DNA from: Calcarisporiella thermophila CBS 279.70 | Lineage: Eukaryota; Calcarisporiellomycota | Length of the DNA: 64,000 bases | Assembly: GCF_041956535.1 (NCBI RefSeq) | Contig: NW_027192192.1 | Coordinates: 1,339,111 to 1,403,110 of the forward strand | Direction: 5' to 3' | In this document: positions 22,082 to 35,418 of the stretch, one piece after another | How the letters are laid out: every line of letters begins with the position of its first letter | How positions within the stretch are numbered: position 1 is the stretch's first letter | Position numbers and translations under genes: made by a program | The notes under the pieces: generated by a model | Database searches by the model: none | What the model saw: the letters and a program-made list of their open reading frames with translations, nothing else | Told to the model about the DNA's origin: nothing

Positions 22082-25000
22082 ATGGAGGAGATCCAGAGCC
22101 TGCTAGCGCAGGCTACGGATAATTTAGCATCCGGAGATGTCAAGGTTACCAAGACTTCAATTATTCTAACAGCATGATTGTAAGCTTAATCTACCCTCTT
22201 CTTGAATTTAGAATGCATATTTCAATTATCTCGATGCGATGGATCTGATATCGCAGGAGATGCGTCGAGTTAAATTCGTGCAACAAAGTAATTTATTTCC
22301 TTGACTCCTTTGTAATTTTCACCACAGCATCTTTAACAACTTTGTCGACTTCTAATATTTATCATAGCCATCGTGCTAAAGCCTGCGAATTTACAGTCCA
22401 TGTTCAACCACGCACATACTTGCATAGCGGGTGTTGAATCAATTTTTAATAGACACCAAAATGCTGCATCATCTTTCTCCACTTCCGGAAGACATACTCC
22501 CACCCCCGTTGGGCTCTCTATACAACCACCAACTCCATTTGCTGAACCAGAAGCTTCTCATGAACAGCACATTGATGACAGTGAGAATAAAGGGACTAAC
22601 AAAGTGCCGACAAGAACAACTTCACCAGTTGGAGCTTCTAAAACTCCACCTCCTTTACCACCTAAACCCGCTCGCAAACTAGTCGATGGTGCCTCGACAC
22701 GACCTGGTTCGCCTGTCGCACGCCCACCGATACCGCCAAAACCTTTTCGAAAGCCTACACTGAAGATTGACCCACATCTCGCGCCAACTTCGGCTCCAAC
22801 TTCTCCTGCTAATGCCGGGCAAGCTTCGATAGCAATCAAGGCATCCTCTTCTGAAGAATCCCGCGCCGTTGACGAGGATAGCGATGAGATCAACGAGGAG
22901 ATTATTGCCGAATCAAGTAGTTTTATTTAGATTTTCAATTTATAATTGAAGCACTACTGATGTTCAATATTCCAAAATCATAGCTCCTTACGCGCTACGA
23001 CGAACTTCGGATGCAATGATTGGCAGAAGAGAATCTTCTACCAGCATTATTTCACCACCCTCAAGACCGCTTACTATCGCAGTCAGTCCATTAAGCGACT
23101 CTTCTCCAACCCTTGCTTCCACTCGTTCTGACCGTTTTTCCTTCCTCTCGCAACAAACTCTTGTCAATATCATTCCCGAGGGTAGTATTGATCCTACGGA
23201 TCTTGTTCCTGCTCAAACTAGTACAGGAGATACTCTTGCTCCTCCGTCATCACCACATGATCGAACTGATCATGTACCACTAATCCCGATATCGCCATTG
23301 TTGATCATGCACCGTAGCTTACAAACGAAACTTGAGATGATCGAGGCAAAATTAACAGAATATCGAAATTTGAAGAGGCAGCGTTCGCTTCCAGGGGGCG
23401 CAACTGAAAAAGCTGATGAAGACCTCGACGATGCTATAGCAAAGCACACCATATTGGTTGCGAACACCAAGCAGACACTCACAAAACTTCGTTCAATTCA
23501 CATGACAGCATCGACAGTTCCTTCGATCATACAATTTCAGGCCCATCTTGTTGCATATCAGTTGACATTGATCGAGCAAGCAATTTTCCTTGAAATTCCG
23601 CCCATTGCTCTTCTTGAACATTCACCCAAGCGCCCGAACAGGCAAATTACCGCCTCCACCGACTTCTTCAACTATTTGACGCGGATGATAGAGCATATGA
23701 TATTGGTTCAGCAAGAAGCTTCGTCTCGCGTGCAAGTAATCCATCACTGGGTGAAAGTGGCTGTGAAATGCCATGAACTACTCAATTTCCAGACACTAAA
23801 GGGGATCCTATCAGCTCTGAGCACCCCTCCTATACGACGTCTTAAACGCACGTGGGCATACATTCCGAAAAAGAGCATGTCACGACTTGAAACGCTGAAC
23901 GAGCTGATGAGCGAGGATCAGAACTATAGGAGGTACCGTGAGACTATAGGCACAACATTGAATAGCTCGATAAATAGCAATAGCAACGGATATGATCACC
24001 TGTCGGTATATAGTGGGAATAAAGAAGGGCCACGCAGACCAACTGTACCTTTCTTAGGAACATTCATAATGGATATAACATACTTATTAGCCGCAGTGAA
24101 ATCCTCGAATTCGTCCGGTCCAACTTCTCCATCAACGTTATTAGAATCCGACCCACGAATACAAGAGCTTATCAACAAACTTCAGTACTTCCAGAGTGGA
24201 CCCAAATATCCTCCCGTTCCTCCATCCTCCTATATCAAAGCTAACACCAAGGCGCACCACTTCCGGACTCCATCAATTTCATTGCGCTCAAGCAAATCCA
24301 GTACTAATCGAAATGGATATGATGATGACGTGGAAGGAATTGAAGGGCAACAGCAGCTTATCACACATTATTTATTGACCCGAGCATGGGTTCATGAACA
24401 ACTGGTGGACGAACTCTCATTGCTACGAGAACCACCAAAACAGAAATCGAATAATCAAAGTGGAGCTAGCCCATCACGGAGTAGCGGTGGAGCAGCAAGT
24501 GCAACGTTCAGCACAAGTAGTATTGTTAGTACACCAACAAGATCCTCTTTCTATCGTGAGAGCACAGGAAGTATTGGTGCAACCGGAGGGTACTCGACAA
24601 GCGAAGGAGGGGGAAGCAGTCGACCGACAAGTATGGAAGAAAGCACTTTCTCTGCCTATGATGACGCACCTGCTTCTATCTCTTCCACAGTATCATCTGC
24701 TTCAACCCTTTCATCAATGCGTCCACGGGCAAGCAGCGTTACTACGGGTGATTCTCAACCTCATATACTGGAAAAGAAAAGAAGTGGGTTGGGACGTGTT
24801 TTTGCAAGAAGTTTTAACCTAGACAAGGATAAAGAGAAAGAGCGAGAGCAAATGCGTTATTCTATTCCGTCGACGCAGGGCCAACCCTCCGGGGCTGAGA
24901 AGAGTAAGAACGACTATTTGAACCCAATATCAGACCACACAGAGGATGGGAGGACAGGATTGAATTCACCTGTGCCTGTAAAGCCGAGTTTACCTCCGCG

Positions 25001-25106
25001 ACAAAATCTCCAACTGCAAGAAGATGGTGGGGCCGACTCGACGGAGGATATCCGCATGGCGATGGCTCGAAGATTCGCTAATGAGGTGATTTCTCGTAAT
25101 AGCTAG
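22082..25106 (+). CDS. Ras guanine-nucleotide exchange factor with N-terminal helical domain and SH3-ligand motifs
   Basis: Four exons: 22082-22144, 22212-22287, 22368-22916 and 22984-25106, giving 936 residues. The Cdc25-homology catalytic domain spans about residues 405-600, with typical elements TLIEQAIFLEIPPIALLEHS, RVQVIHHWVKVAVKCHELLN and the end VPFLGTFIMDITYLL. The first 60 residues form short helices resembling an MIT/TPR-like start. Two proline-rich SH3-ligand motifs (PPPLPPKPARK and RPPIPPKPFRK, about 135-190) lie in between, and the C-terminal 330 residues are Ser/Thr-rich. The family activates Ras-like GTPases at membranes. I saw no separate N-terminal RasGEF_N (REM) block at the expected place before the catalytic domain, so this is not a plain Cdc25 orthologue. 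The first donor (gttacc) is weak. Confidence 0.88.
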
Positions 25107-25538
25107 ATGGAATATTTTTTTTTATTTGGATATAGTTAAAATGTAATAACGCTTTTTGAAGCCCCTCCTTTTTATTATACCTTTTTTTTTTTTCGTGTAC
25201 TTTATCTAACTGACAATGTTATTTTCCAGTTGTCAATTTTTTCCCTCTATCGACAATTAAGTACACAATTATATATTTACTTTATATATTTGCTAGTATC
25301 CCCTTTGTTTACTTTTCGATTTTTCTCATCTTCTATACTCTCTTTTTGTAAATATATTTCTTTCCGCTTTAACCTATGGGAAAAGTATACATTTGCTAAG
25401 TAGACTAAATTATCTTGGATATATTGAGGAAAAAGTACAAGTGGAATGGAAATTATATTTCAAGGACCACCGTCTTTCTACCGGTCAAGAGAAATATTAC
25501 AAAAAAAAAAATGAAGGAAAATCAGAACATGAATAACT
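25107..25538. other. convergent 3' flanks of the RasGEF and the Tpa1-like gene
   Basis: AT-rich with several T and A homopolymers (25110-25200, 25500-25510). Expected to hold both polyadenylation regions. No gene seen. Confidence 0.6.
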
Positions 25539-27238
25539 TCAGAGCTTTTCCAAGTACAAACAAGAAATTTCAGTACGCGGGATTTTGGCATCTCGGTTCA
25601 CGAGTTTTACAAATCTGCTAGTGCCTTCATCACGTAATACAATGCTTAATGTGTTGGGTCGAGGTGAAACTGTCAACAGTGTCTCAGTCGCAACATAGTG
25701 TGTTTGACCATCCCACTCGTCAACATTCCATTCCGCATCTGTAGGAAGAAGAAACAAGGTAACATCCATACCAAGGGGCTCTTGTGCATTATCATGCAAC
25801 AGAGTGTAACATCCTTCTTGGAATTGCCGGTATTCCACGTGCACTTTGGCTACATTTACATGGGTGATCTTATAGATATACTTTGCAAATCTCTCCGACG
25901 AGAACACGGCTTGGATTTGTCGGATGAGTTGGAGGCGAGATGAAGGAGTAGTCCAGGGGTCTTGAGAGGGTGGTACTGGTGTATAGTAGCGCCGCACATT
26001 TGCAGGGCCAACGACGCTCCAATTTATCATACCCAATGATTCAATTAAACGCTGATAAATATCCTCCTTCAAGAATTTTTGAAGCTCGACGCATGATTTT
26101 TCCACAAATACCGATCGAACACTAGCCATGTTTTCATCGGAAAGGTAATCAGTATTGATAAAGTCGCGGAGATTGAGCTCGCATGGATCCAATTCGCGGA
26201 ATCGAACGTTAGTTAAACGCCGCTCTGATGAACCATAGAACCAGCCAGAGATAGAAACTCGTGTGCGATCGGGACGAAGAACTTGAGAAACTTGATGATA
26301 GGAAGCACGAGAAAGCTCGAAAAAAGCAAGGGAGTTCCAGCGAGGAACAATAGAATGTACTATTTTGCGTGGATTATTACGTTCATCACTTGAATAAAGT
26401 AATATATTGATGGTTTAGGTGATGTAATAAAAAGGAATATTTTTACTACTTACGTGTCAAAGAGATCAAGAGTGCCTCCATCCTCCAGAGACCAATCTTC
26501 TGGAACTAAATAGAGAATAAATGCTATCCTTCTGCCTTTTTCTCCTTCGTTGATATCATCATCATGGCATAGCAAGTAGTTCTTGTACCGGTATTGATGT
26601 GCCGATAAATCGATCGGGTAGGGGCTCAACTCTATATCCGTGAGTCGAGACATAAGTGAAATGAACTTGGAAGAATATATATAATTTCTCAATGCTGCCA
26701 AGTGAGGCTTTTCCGAGGATATGAGATCATTCGACTGGTAGAATTCATAGAGATCGTTCGATCGGTGGGAGAAATTTTCGCGAAGTGCCTCGCTCTTTAC
26801 AGCATTTACAAACTCGTCATCAAACAAGTTGGGTAGTTCTGCGCATGGAAAAGGGTTAGGCCAAATGCATGCGCCTGATTCCGTATCCTTGAAAGGATTA
26901 CATCGGCGAAAAGCATCAACGAAATCAGCGATGAATGATTCATTCTGATACCGATGATTAAGAGTGGGCTGCAAAGTAGCAGCGGAGGGCAATGATGATA
27001 ATTCTGATACGGCGTTTCGCAAATTGGTGTGTGGAGTGGGAGTTACGAGCGAGAGTCCTTGGTCATTTGTAGGTATCTGCGAGTTATCTGAGGCTTCCGA
27101 GTCAGGTTTCTCGAGTTTTTCTTTACTCGCGGAGTGATAATGTTTTGGTTTCTTGGGTGTACGTGGGATCGGCGGTGGAGTTTTCTCTTCGCGTGGAGTG
27201 CGAAAAGATGGTGTGGATGCTTCATCAGATTTTGTCAT
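25539..27238 (-). CDS. TPA1: prolyl 3,4-dihydroxylase, Tpa1/Ofd1/OGFOD1 family
   Basis: Two exons, 27238-26454 and 26388-25539, spliced in phase 2, give 544 residues. Residues 1-120 are a disordered, basic and proline-rich extension. The first double-stranded beta-helix domain has the Fe(II) triad H225-x-D227 (in LLCHDDDIN) and a distal His at about 293 (in ELSRASYHQVSQVL), followed by R303 and the SISGWFYG strand that contacts 2-oxoglutarate. The C-terminal second helix domain, from about residue 330, is catalytically inactive in the family. These enzymes hydroxylate a proline of ribosomal protein uS12 (Rps23) and affect translation termination fidelity. The start was placed at the first ATG of the open frame. 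The N-terminal extension is longer than in yeast. Confidence 0.9.
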
Positions 27239-27581
27239 GTTTCTATTAATGTTATTTGAATCAGTTTCCGTTCCAAGATTGAGCGCGTCTGTGTACTGTT
27301 TCACGCGATTTGTGACTATTTATCCAGAGAGGTATGATAATAATAGATACTATTTGTCGCATAATAAAATATCAAATGGATATTATTTACAAAAAAAACA
27401 AGAGAGAATAAGTATAAAGAGAGAGAAGAAGTACACAATAAGTTTCCGGATATAGCATTACACACAATTAATTCAATATAATAAAAATACCCAGTTTCAA
27501 CCATAGTTGTCTAGTAAACACCGTGAGTATAGGTATCAATGAGGCAAAACATGAGATTAATATGAAATCAAGTGCCTTTGA
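27239..27581. other. intergenic between two minus-strand genes
   Basis: About 340 AT-rich bases holding the Tpa1 promoter and the RalGAP 3' end. Short open frames do not resemble anything. Confidence 0.5.
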
Positions 27582-30500
27582 TCATTGAGTTTGAAGCACA
27601 TGTTGCATAAACTGCTCGTATGTCCTACGAAAATCAAATAAGCATTAGTATGCTAATACTAACTAAAAATTTACGTTCTAATACTATATCCCCCCTCTTA
27701 CCATTTGGCACCTTTATGCCGATTGACAATTGTATGTATATCCGCAGCCCGGTGAGCATACATTGATCTATGTCTCGTGTGAGTGGTGTGTATGGTAGCT
27801 CTATGTCCATGAATCGCAGTTGCACGCACAAGAGGGCCCAGTAAAGCACGCGAGATTACCATTCCATTCAATAAAGGTCCAAAGAAAGGGATTCCCGCAT
27901 CACGATACACACGAATTGAGAACAAGCCATTTGGAAGGGGTGTAATTATAATTTGCACATTTCCAAAATCACCACCTATAGTTTCGACCCTGTAATCTCT
28001 TTGATGCTCGTTCCATACAATATGAACATGATCATTCCCGATGTGACGTTTCTATAAAATATTCGCATAAATATTAGAGCTATATTTTAGTATATTTATT
28101 TATATATAAAAATAATACCTTTTTCACTTGCTTATTATCGTGGGGATCGGTGGGCATTTTTGTAACGTCGTGGAAAATCATTTCAATTGTAGATGTACAA
28201 TAGTAGGTTGCCTTCGATCCGTTGGTTAAATTGCGCTCAAGCCCACCAAGGTATCCGGTGTGCGTCGTGATATCGACTTCCCAGCCGAGACTTGCAACAA
28301 ATTCATTGTACATGTTGCTTGCTTGCATATTCTGTAGAATCGCTTGTTCAGAGTCTTGACCCGGACCGATGTAGAGCACTCCAATTTTTATCGCTTCTCG
28401 ACTGTAAAGCAACGTATTAATAAAAGGCAGATATGAAATGTGTATTGGATATTTACCCCCGCTTCTTATCAAGTCCCTTTATATCTCTATATAATCCAGG
28501 TGACTTAGCCAATAGATGAAACGAGCGATCTTTGAGGACGTCATGGTTCAAGAAACCAAGATGACTTAGCAAGAGGCGGCATTGCTGGTATGGGCTCATG
28601 GGCTGTTCACCCATAGCAAAAGCGGAAGGGAGAAAAGAGTTTATTGGGACTCGCTCTGTCTTTGAGGTGCTCGTCGTTCTAATGTCATGCTGATGCCGCT
28701 CTTCGAGTATATGCCTCTCTAATTCCTTGCGAACATAGGAATATGTTGACGCTTCAGATGAGACCATATTTGCGCTTTGAGTTTCGTTCCCTGGGGCTAA
28801 CGCAATCTGTGTTTCCTTTACATACTTCAGCAGTTCTGTGAGCATATCCACGCCATCGGTCTTGCCGTCGGGTTGCCAAAGCGGCAATTCATTGGATTCC
28901 CTTGGGTAAGTTGGATTCTCCCTAAACACAAAAATGGATGTCAGAAAATCTGCAAAAGTCTAAAAAAAGATATGTATACATTTTAAACTCTTTAGGTGCT
29001 TGCTCAATACTTAATCCTTTTCTCACAACCAATTTGTCACGCATTTGTGTGTGCAACTCGCCATCGTCAAAATCGGGTATCAGCATGGCATTACTATTGC
29101 TTTGTGTTTTGCCCTTTTTCTTTCCTTCCTCAAGATTCATTTTGCTAAGAGTACAATAAAATGACTGCGCATCCCACGCATAGCGTCCAGTGACATCCCG
29201 CATTATAACCCTCGCCTTTTTGTATCCACTTGCTGTGCTTTCCATCCTCTCTGAAAATGCTAGGAGCATTGTGTCATTGAATGCAAAATATTGAAATGGT
29301 TCATCAATGTCCTCGTTCTGCTTTTCTCCGATACTGGACCCATATATAGTGGTATCCATAACGACCGGTCCGAATGGGACACCAAAATGGTTATGATGAT
29401 GTAGCAGATGCAATAATATATTTTCAGCAGATCCGTGGATCAAATTCTCGTCTGAGCTATGTTCTTCCGCCTCGCTATTCTCATTTCCAGATGTTGCTGA
29501 GCTGTTTTCAGATTGTGACCCATTAGCCTGAATCCTCTTTAGAGCAAAATTGAATGCTGTTCGTATATCCTTTGGGCGCATCGTTCCTATGGTTGCTAAA
29601 CTAGTTCCGGCCAATAGTGAAGATGAGGAGCTTTCTGTGGAAGGGGGTGGAGTGGGAGGGGGAGGAGGGAGAAGTTTTTCTGCCCCAGTTGTAGAACCGC
29701 CAGCCGTTTGCAATTGATCCGATCCAACATGAAGCGCATTATCGATCACCTCTAGGACTACGCGCGAAAGTTCTGTCGAATTGAAGAATTGTGGTTCCAC
29801 TGCCATTAGCCACTCCAATAAACATCCAAACAGTTTTGAAATTATTGGCCCGCTTCTCTTCCTCTGACTATTTCTGTGTGAATTAAGGTGCCAATGTAAA
29901 GCCTCAAGTAAATACGTAAATACAACTTGAGCGATCGATGCCTCAGGATCATATTCTGGTCTATAGGCTTGGACAAGCGTGCTAATACAGTCGGTGGCAA
30001 CCTCTACGACAGACAAAATGTCCCAATACAGATGTTCCATTACTGCAGTTAGACATTCGCGGATTAGTTTCGAATCAGCATTTGAAGTGGCATGAGTCAT
30101 TTCCTCTATAGCAAGAATGCAAATGCCACAGAGCAACTTTAAATGAGTATCTCGATATGCTTCCGATGCCTCTTTGATACTATGTGAAGTTTCAGCTTTG
30201 ACAAGAGCAATGAAGAGATCTTTCAAGGAATATTTAAGCTAGGAACAACAATTAACGCATAAGTCAGCTGAAGTGATTTGAGTATTAACAAGGGGAATTC
30301 ACCTGCAAGAAATTCGATGAACTTCTCTCATTTTCCACCCCAATACCAGCTGAATAGAGAGGAGTATTTTCCCAATATTGTGATAGGGATACTAGCGAAC
30401 ACAAGACATCAATACATTGTCCCCTAATGTGATCGGATAACTTCTCTCCCTTCCCTTTGCTCACTAAATTTTCCCTATCCCTCGAAAGGATCTGCCCGAT

Positions 30501-33500
30501 TGCGTCTAGATAGGTTGGTAAGAGGATATTGCATCCGGGCAAGTTTAGGGTGAAGATTTCGGCCCCATTCCTGATAATCGCATAAAACACGTTACGATCA
30601 CTCTCTGCGGTCAAAAGTCCATTCGAGACCGCACGATAAAACGGGGCATACATAGAATTAAACTCGGATGAGATTAAATCGCGTCTGCAAATAATTCTAC
30701 ATAAACATCCGTAGGCAGACGCCCTGCCAACTGCATAAACTGAAGGATCTTGCTCTACAGCCTGCAGCAGCCAAGGTAATAATTCATGGAATGGTGGTTG
30801 AAGAGGTGCGTCGAAGGCTTGTCTTGCACGGACAGCAGCTAATAGGTCCAACACATCAACTACTCCTTGTATAGCAAGGGCATGGTTTCCGGGGTTCAAG
30901 ATATCATTTGGGTTTCCAAGTGAACATATCATATTTTTCCATGTCCAGAGCACGGATTCACCATCCATAAACGCATTGCTAAGCTGGGTAAACTCAACGC
31001 AGCACAAAGAAGAGAGGAATGGGGTAAGATATTTTTCCAGTCTTTTATCGCTCTCGCTCGCAAGTCCAGATCCTGCATTCGGTAAAGCGGATGGTGTTAG
31101 TGGTATACCGGGAATTGTATTGATCGAAGCTGAATGTCTATTAGAACCATGTTCACCACCCATTGCCTCAGGTAAATCGCCGTGTCGGGAAATTCTATGA
31201 TTTGCTGTAGTTGTGTTGGGCATATCCGCTCGTACCGCTAGACCCGATGGAGAGTAAATTCTTGGATCGACACTGGCATAAGCAGAAGATATTTCATTTC
31301 GAGCCATCATGCTAACCGGGCGTCTTGGCATTTCCGCTCTATCTCCATTGTTGCTAGACGATGAGTTTCCGCCTGAAACTATCTCAAGCCCAGAACCAAT
31401 GCCTGACATTAGTTCATCTGATAAATTGAAGTTCGAAATATCACTATGGTGTAAACGGGCATGGCGGTGTCGCTTCTTTGAGATTATTTGCACATTACGC
31501 CCAATTGTGCTATAGGATTTTCTACATTGCACAGCAGCAGCTACCCTTGCCTCTTCTGCATCCACTCCATAGAGATGTCCAGAGAGTATTTTTGTAAGGT
31601 TCATCACCACCTGAGACCAGTGTGTAATCAATTTAGCCCATTCTGTTTGTGCAGCAAGTAATTCTCGTAGCTGTGCCCATAGTTTTTCGCATTTGCAAGG
31701 TGAACGTGCAAAACCATGTAAGAGAGTTTCAATACTGAAGTCCATTAGATCATCTACGATGCCCGTCGTAATATCTCTCATTGGTATATTGCTCGCTACT
31801 ATTTGGGTGTATATCTGATTATGAATGAAGAGCAAGCACGACAACATAGACTCCCATGTCTCATCCTCCAGCTCAATCCCGCTATAAACTACCACGGCTC
31901 GAAATAGGTTCAGAATATCCTTATAAGTTTGCACTTGCACGTCCATATCAGTTGAAAGAGGTTCTACTCCAGGAGTGTCGATTAGAGAATCCAAAGGATG
32001 TTCTTCAAAAGCGTGTAACAGCATTGAAAAATAGGATCGTAAAAACATGTTGGCCTGGGAGTAGCTACTAGAGGGTTTTGTGCTCGATGTTGCAAGGGGA
32101 TTGGGACAGGGTTGGGCAGTGTCCGTGAAGCTTGTTGGGGTAGAATGGAGATGTGACGTTGTAGATGTCGGTGAGATTACAGCTGAGCGCTCTGATTTTA
32201 ATGAAGTTGAGCTGCCTCCTAGTTTAAGTCGTGTCTTTCGCAAAAATGCTGGTCTTTCCTCCTCCTAAAAACATAATATTGTCCCAAATTACCCAAAAAT
32301 CACAGATTTAACCAGGGCTAATAAAAGCATATACAATACCTTACTAAGTACCAACACTCCAATAACATGTACCGCACTTTTCACGATATCTTTATACATA
32401 GGGTGACCTGCTGGTAATTTCAAGCATTGCCGTAATAGGTCATGCATAATCTCCCGGTGTTCAGAACTGCTGAAAAGGATAGATTTCAGTATGGGCGTAA
32501 CGGGAGACACTTGAACATGTGGATTGGGAGGCGATTTTGGAGGAGGATCGATGCAATAGCGGATGAGGAAAGTCATAAGTGCACGTAGAATTTTAGGCGG
32601 ACAAGAAGGAAATCCAAAATCTAATAAGCAGATAAAACATAAATAAAAACGCCTCTTCGTCGTTAAACAATTATTATACCTTTATCTTCGCTAACTCCTT
32701 CAATGTGTAAACGCCTTGCGCATGCAGGAAAAAATTTAACCAAATAGTATTTGCGCAAGATTGAAAGCATAAATTTTGCTGTCGCAAAAGCAGCATCTAG
32801 CCCATAACTAATCGGAACTCCATTATCCGTCTCTAACCCATCAGTATCAGTAAAATCAAGGTGCTCAGCTGGTGGCTCTGATCCTGCTGCAACATGTGCT
32901 AGGCGAACTAAATTTTCAGAAAATATTTCCAGAAGTTGGATTGTGTCTTGATATGAAGGGGGGTTTGGGTTTGGGAACAAAGGGAGGCGATCATCAGCAT
33001 GTATGGGAACCTGTCCGAGCCGACATTTTCCATCGTGTAGAGAAGACGAGTCAATAGTCGAGTTATGTGTAGAAGAATCATTCAAGAAAAGGTTCAGGGG
33101 AAGAGCGTTCGCGAAGAGATGCATGGTAGGTTTACTTTCCGCCATTTGGCAATTAAGCCAGAGGAGAAGAAGGCGAAATCCTTGTGCCCGAAGGTTTGGA
33201 TGATTTCCGTGATCAAGAATGTGCACAAGCATAGAGGCTAAATAAAATATATATACACATATTAATCTTAGACGCTCTAATAGGCATTTTGAGGTGATTA
33301 TTGACTTACTAATTGATTCGCTCTGCCAGCCTGTTCGTATTAATTCAGGGCAATAAATAAATACTTTACGTAAAAGAAATAAACACCGTGATAATTGAAT
33401 CATGTCCTTTGACGTAAAAGACGTTGGTCGGTCCTTCCCTTCTGTATTGGATGAATCAAGATAGGGTTAAAATAAGAAATATATAAACTATAGACATTCG

Positions 33501-34501
33501 ACTTACTCTTGATTTTTTCAACCTGATGAATAAATGTGTTATGGATCACGTTAAATATCCGTTCGGCATGTTCTAAAAAGAAATTGGCCTGATCGAGTGC
33601 ATTCGAAGCGTCTACGTGTCAAGAGATGAAGAAGAGGGGCATATTATTTTACTGGATGGACTAAAGGTAAAATTCTAAATAACATGTACTTACGGATAAA
33701 ATTCCAAAGTGATGCAAGTCTTGCCCTATGTTTTTGACGTTCATCAAAGAAGGGTTTTGCTCTCTTGAGCAATTTCTCTAATCGGTCACCGCCTGGATCT
33801 AGCACGGAGCTTGAAGATGAATGTGATGCTGTCTCTCCTAACCCAACTCCCATATAAATTTCACCAATAGCTTCTTGGGAATTGGAAGTGAGATGCTCAG
33901 TAACAGCACGCTTTTGTGTCATGGTCTCACCAGCATTGTGGTCATTAACTGCGCGAAGAAGACGAAATTTGGGGGTTCGTATAGAGCTGTTTCCCATCGT
34001 TTTGCTTCGAGTAATATTTCCACTATGGGATGAGGAGCCTGGATGGGAATCTGCCAGAGGGAGTATATTTTCTCCATGTTCATTACTTGGTCTAGCATCC
34101 GTAGTAGATTGGTCCGTAGTTGGAAACATAATATTTGGTCTTGGAGTTTTGTTTCCAAAAGATTTGCGTCGAAGCGATGAAAACATGCGATCTAATTTTG
34201 AGCCTTCAGAATTATTTGGGCTCGAAGAAGAGCGCATAGCATGAGAAACGCTGAGGTGAGATGCATAAGAAGGCCCACCATCGCTCACACTTCCTTCGTC
34301 GCCACTATTATGCTGATGCTGAGGTTGAGGATTGGATTTATCGACATGATGTAAGTGGGGCGAGGGAGGTGTAGGTGTAGATTTGTGTTGTTGAGTAGAC
34401 GAATCTATACGTCGAGCACGCGAGAAAATCCGAGCAATTTGATGGCCTCCTTCGTTTTCTTCTTCCGGCTCGCGAGAGCCTGTGTGATCTTTCTTGCGCA
34501 T
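27582..34501 (-). CDS. Ral GTPase-activating protein subunit alpha homologue (RapGAP-fold catalytic domain)
   Basis: Eleven exons: 34501-33694, 33611-33507, 33441-33310, 33237-32680, 32620-32340, 32264-30303, 30238-28980, 28921-28457, 28401-28119, 28051-27702 and 27624-27582, giving 2081 residues, similar to animal RalGAP-alpha. The C-terminal GAP domain covers about residues 1855-2065: IKIGVLYIGPGQDSEQAIL, THTGYLGGLERN, then RHIGNDHVHIVWNEHQRDYR. The Asn of the GND motif (N1957) is the catalytic Asn thumb of Rap/Ral/Rheb GAPs. Preceding are long alpha-solenoid stretches, as in RalGAP and tuberin, and a Ser-rich N terminus. In animals RalGAP-alpha pairs with RalGAP-beta, inactivates RalA/B and signals to mTORC1. 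The fungal substrate is not known from sequence. Tuberin is the alternative, but HIVWNEHQRDYR and PFFGPLLNGMVI fit RalGAP-alpha better. Confidence 0.9.
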
Positions 34502-34704
34502 TTCGAATTGCTAGGAGGAATGTCTTAGTATTTTTAAGGAATAATGGAACTTTTTATATAGGATTTTTACAGGTGTCTCTGTGACGTATAATTAATAATT
34601 TAAAATTGCAATATTAAGGAGAACGAAATACAAAATACGGTCGACATTGCAATACTTTTTGGATCTATAGATAACTTTAAACATACATAATGAACATATT
34701 TCGC

Positions 34705-35216
34705 TTAACCCCAAGCTCGCCCACCTTCGCTTACAATACCCATTAGAAAAGCGGAGCTTGCGAGTACATCAAAACGGCCATCAAAGGAAGATAGCGTAAG
34801 TGCTGACCAGATTGCCTCGAGATCTCTAAGATAAAAAACGTCTCACATTATTTCGTTTGTCTCCCTATTAATTATGCTTGGATTTAACATTACTCTCTGT
34901 TTATCCGCAGGACACCAACTTGTGCTTCTTCTTCCCATAAAAGCACATCCGCATGTGCTCCTGAGCCAAGTACACCATATAGTTGTCCCATGGCCTGCGA
35001 AAGGTTATTCCTAAACATAAGCTCTGTAATCGCTGCATCTGAGGAAGGAACACTAGATATAAGATGTATATTATGAAAATGAGTTTATAAACCATCTACC
35101 CTTTGAAGTCAACTCGACCTAAATGCTTACAATTTTACACGAAGGTACCAGTATCCGGACTCCTCGCTTTGCGATGAGATAGTGTACTTTTTATTCATTG
35201 CATTCTCATTGGTCAT
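34705..35216 (-). CDS. RPP14: ribonuclease P/MRP subunit Rpp14-like
   Basis: Three exons, 35216-35131, 35052-34894 and 34825-34705, give 121 residues, almost the length of human RPP14. The N terminus has the SGYWYLRVKF strand, then ITELMFRNNLSQAMGQLYGV, ADVLLWEEEAQVGVLRIN and IWSALTLSSFDGR, which follow the Rpp14 pattern (short strand, helix, LFGE-like loop, ILRI strand, LWSSLTLL-like helix). Rpp14 and its relative Pop5 form a structural pair in RNase P and RNase MRP, which mature tRNA 5' ends and cut pre-rRNA in the nucleus/nucleolus. The exon-2 acceptor (atctag) was chosen because it alone keeps the conserved frame. Pop5 is less likely because the C-terminal VVRVSG motif is missing. Confidence 0.8.
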
Positions 35217-35418
35217 GGGTTCTTGAATCTTTGGGTGGCAAAGAGAAAGTGCACATCAATCAAATAGCGAGCACTTGTTTACGGGCCAATTTTGCGTGAC
35301 GTGACATTAATTTTTCAAATTCTTACTCAAGGTAAACGCGTTTTACTTGACATTTTTATTTTTACACCTTTTTTATACCACTATTTCTAATTGTCTCGTG
35401 ATTGAATAATTAATTAGT
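35217..35418. promoter_or_regulatory. 202-base divergent promoter (Rpp14 / securin-like)
   Basis: Two start codons face away from each other across 202 bases. Near the middle is tttacgggccaattttgcgtgacgtgac (words of interest ccaat and tgacgtga, i.e. a CCAAT-box-like and a CRE-like word). Binding is not shown. Confidence 0.45.
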
